Assembly: GCA_002914805.1 (NCBI GenBank)
Contig: JXTB01000385.1
Coordinates: forward strand, 185,603-249,602
Length of the DNA: 64,000 nt
Source: Parasponia andersonii
Lineage: Eukaryota; Streptophyta; Magnoliopsida; Rosales; Cannabaceae
Direction of reading: 5' to 3'
Shown: positions 62,863 to 64,000 of the stretch, in pieces
Layout: each line of letters starts with the position of its first letter
Position numbering within the stretch: position 1 is the first letter of the stretch
Notes under the pieces: generated by a model
The model's input: the letters and a program-made list of their open reading frames with translations, nothing else
Databases searched by the model: none
What the model was told of the DNA's origin: nothing
Program-made: the position numbers and the translations under genes

Positions 62863-64000
62863 ATGGCTTTCATTTTAGGCCTCGTTCTGGGAATCACCAT
62901 TGGTCTCGCGGTTGTTGTTGGATTCGTCAAGAGCGAGAACCACAGGTCCAAGCGCCGGTCCGAGCTGGCGACTACCATTGCTGCTTTTGCTCGGATGACT
63001 GTGGAAGATTCGAGAAAGATCCTGCCTGCGGAGTATTATCCTTCTTGGGTTTCATTCACTCAATGGCAGAAGTTGAGTCCTCACCTTTTTTTTTTTTGGG
63101 TCTTCATCTTTGATTTTTCTCACTCTTTATTTGGGGGCTAATGTTTTTGGTTTTCATTTCTGGGTTTTGTTTTTTAACAGTTGAATTGGCTAAACCAGCA
63201 CCTTTCGAAGATCTGGCCTTATGTCAATGAGGTAATCTTTCTGGACTTTTTTTGGTATCAAAATGTTGAAAACATGTATGGCTTCTGTTCTTTTCTGTTT
63301 TTGGTTTTTAACGATTTTTTTTAATGTTTTATTTATTTATTTATCTATTTTCTAATTTTGGGGTTTTAGGCAGCTTCTGAGCTGATAAAGACTAATGTTG
63401 AGCCGGTTCTTGAACAATATAGACCGGTTATATTGTCATCCCTTAAGTTTTCAAAGTTCACTCTTGGTACGGTGGCTCCACAGTTTACAGGTTAGTTTAA
63501 TTATTTGGTTTCCTTTTATCTTTCACTAATATGGGATATTTTTTTCTTTTTAAAATGTACTTTACCAAGAATGTCATCCTAATCTTGTTTTAAAGTTTTG
63601 TCTTTTCCTTCAAAATTCAATCTTTTAAGTTTATTTGCATACCACCTTTTGGTTTCATTTGTTTCGTGTGGCCTATTTTATTTGATAATCTGTTTCTGCT
63701 TTTTCTGTGTGAATCTAAAGTAGGGACTTACAAAAAGAAAAGATAGAAAAGAATGTTGCGTCTGTTTATGGGCCTTTATTGTCATTGTTAATGACACTTA
63801 ATGCACAGTGAAGGGGTACTCTAAATCATACTTTTTCTCAACGTTGTTTGGCATTCTTATGTGAGCTAATTTTCTTCATTAGGAGTTCGTATTGTTGAAG
63901 AAGGGGGAGATTCTGTTACCATGGACCTGGAAATGAAGTGGGACGGGAATCCAAGCATTATACTTGATATTAAAACTTTAGTTGGTGTTCGGCTGCCTGT
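62863..64000 (+). CDS. SYT5: Plant synaptotagmin, SYT4/SYT5-like (5' part)
   Basis: Tether of ER-plasma membrane contact sites with an N-terminal membrane anchor, an SMP lipid-transfer domain and C-terminal C2 domains. Visible exons: 62863-63072, 63181-63231, 63370-63490 and 63883-64000, which runs off the window. The protein starts MAFILGLVLGITIGLAVVVG (membrane anchor), then FVKSENHRSKRRSELATTIAAFARM, PSWVSFTQWQK, then LNWLNQHLSKIWPYVNE, then the SMP start AASELIKTNVEPVLEQYRP...LGTVAPQFT, then MDLEMKWDGNPSIILDIKTLVG. This fits the SYT5 order best from memory; SYT4 is the alternative. Three exon joins keep frame, but intron 1 lacks a GT donor at the expected site: the exon ends CAGAAG followed by TTGAGT, not GTGAGT. 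Either a base error, a variant that damages splicing, or a rare non-canonical donor. C2 domains are beyond the window. Confidence 0.9.

Noticed and set aside
1-64000. Search for complete tRNA, rRNA or snRNA genes
   Set aside because: Only isolated box A- or box B-like words were seen (near 15150, 32650, 34605 and 36370); none gives a full fold by eye.

Overview
The window looks like nuclear DNA of a flowering plant. It is strongly AT-rich, its genes have several introns with plant-type splice sites, and three of its proteins read as plant families (a CRCK-type kinase, a CLC-g chloride channel, a plant synaptotagmin). The spaces between genes are filled with plant transposons. A eudicot is likely; I cannot name the species. 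A run of 117 N at 56804-56920 is an assembly gap.

Layout. 1-1368 is the 3' end of an LTR retroelement. 1369-7054 holds the leader and seven coding exons of a CRCK3-like membrane-anchored kinase (+). It converges on a CLC-g-like channel gene, 12364-8213 (-), with about 1.16 kb between the two stops. From 12.4 to 52.5 kb I see no host gene. This stretch holds tandem duplications, palindromic MITE-like elements, four related LTR-sized insertions (two as an inverted pair at 20.6-27.6 kb), a 106-bp AT-rich array (30.2-31.0 kb), a pyrimidine/purine foldback-like block (32.6-34.6 kb), and a complete-ended PIF/Harbinger transposon (36942-43329). That transposon is split by an LTR carrying a perfect 5-bp target repeat. 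Its right end plus about 0.95 kb of flank is duplicated at 49.7-51.4 kb.

A single-exon secreted proline/His/Trp-rich protein gene lies at 53191-52637 (-). Next to it is a Mutator-like element (53681-57571) with 9-bp target repeats, which contains a copia-type LTR and the N gap. Two TA-flanked MITEs sit head to head in (TA)n tracts at 59.1-59.7 kb. A degraded LTR of the same family as the one at the left edge lies at 61.4-62.1 kb. The window ends inside a synaptotagmin (SYT4/5-type) gene that starts at 62863.

The four host genes are not an obvious functional unit. The kinase acts at a membrane in immune signalling, CLC-g is expected at the tonoplast, SYT at ER-plasma membrane contacts, and the small protein in the wall. 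I found no clearly new system. The most useful leads are an apparent GC-AG intron in the CLC gene, a missing canonical donor in the SYT gene, a 98-bp tandem duplication in the kinase leader, and the datable nesting of transposons.
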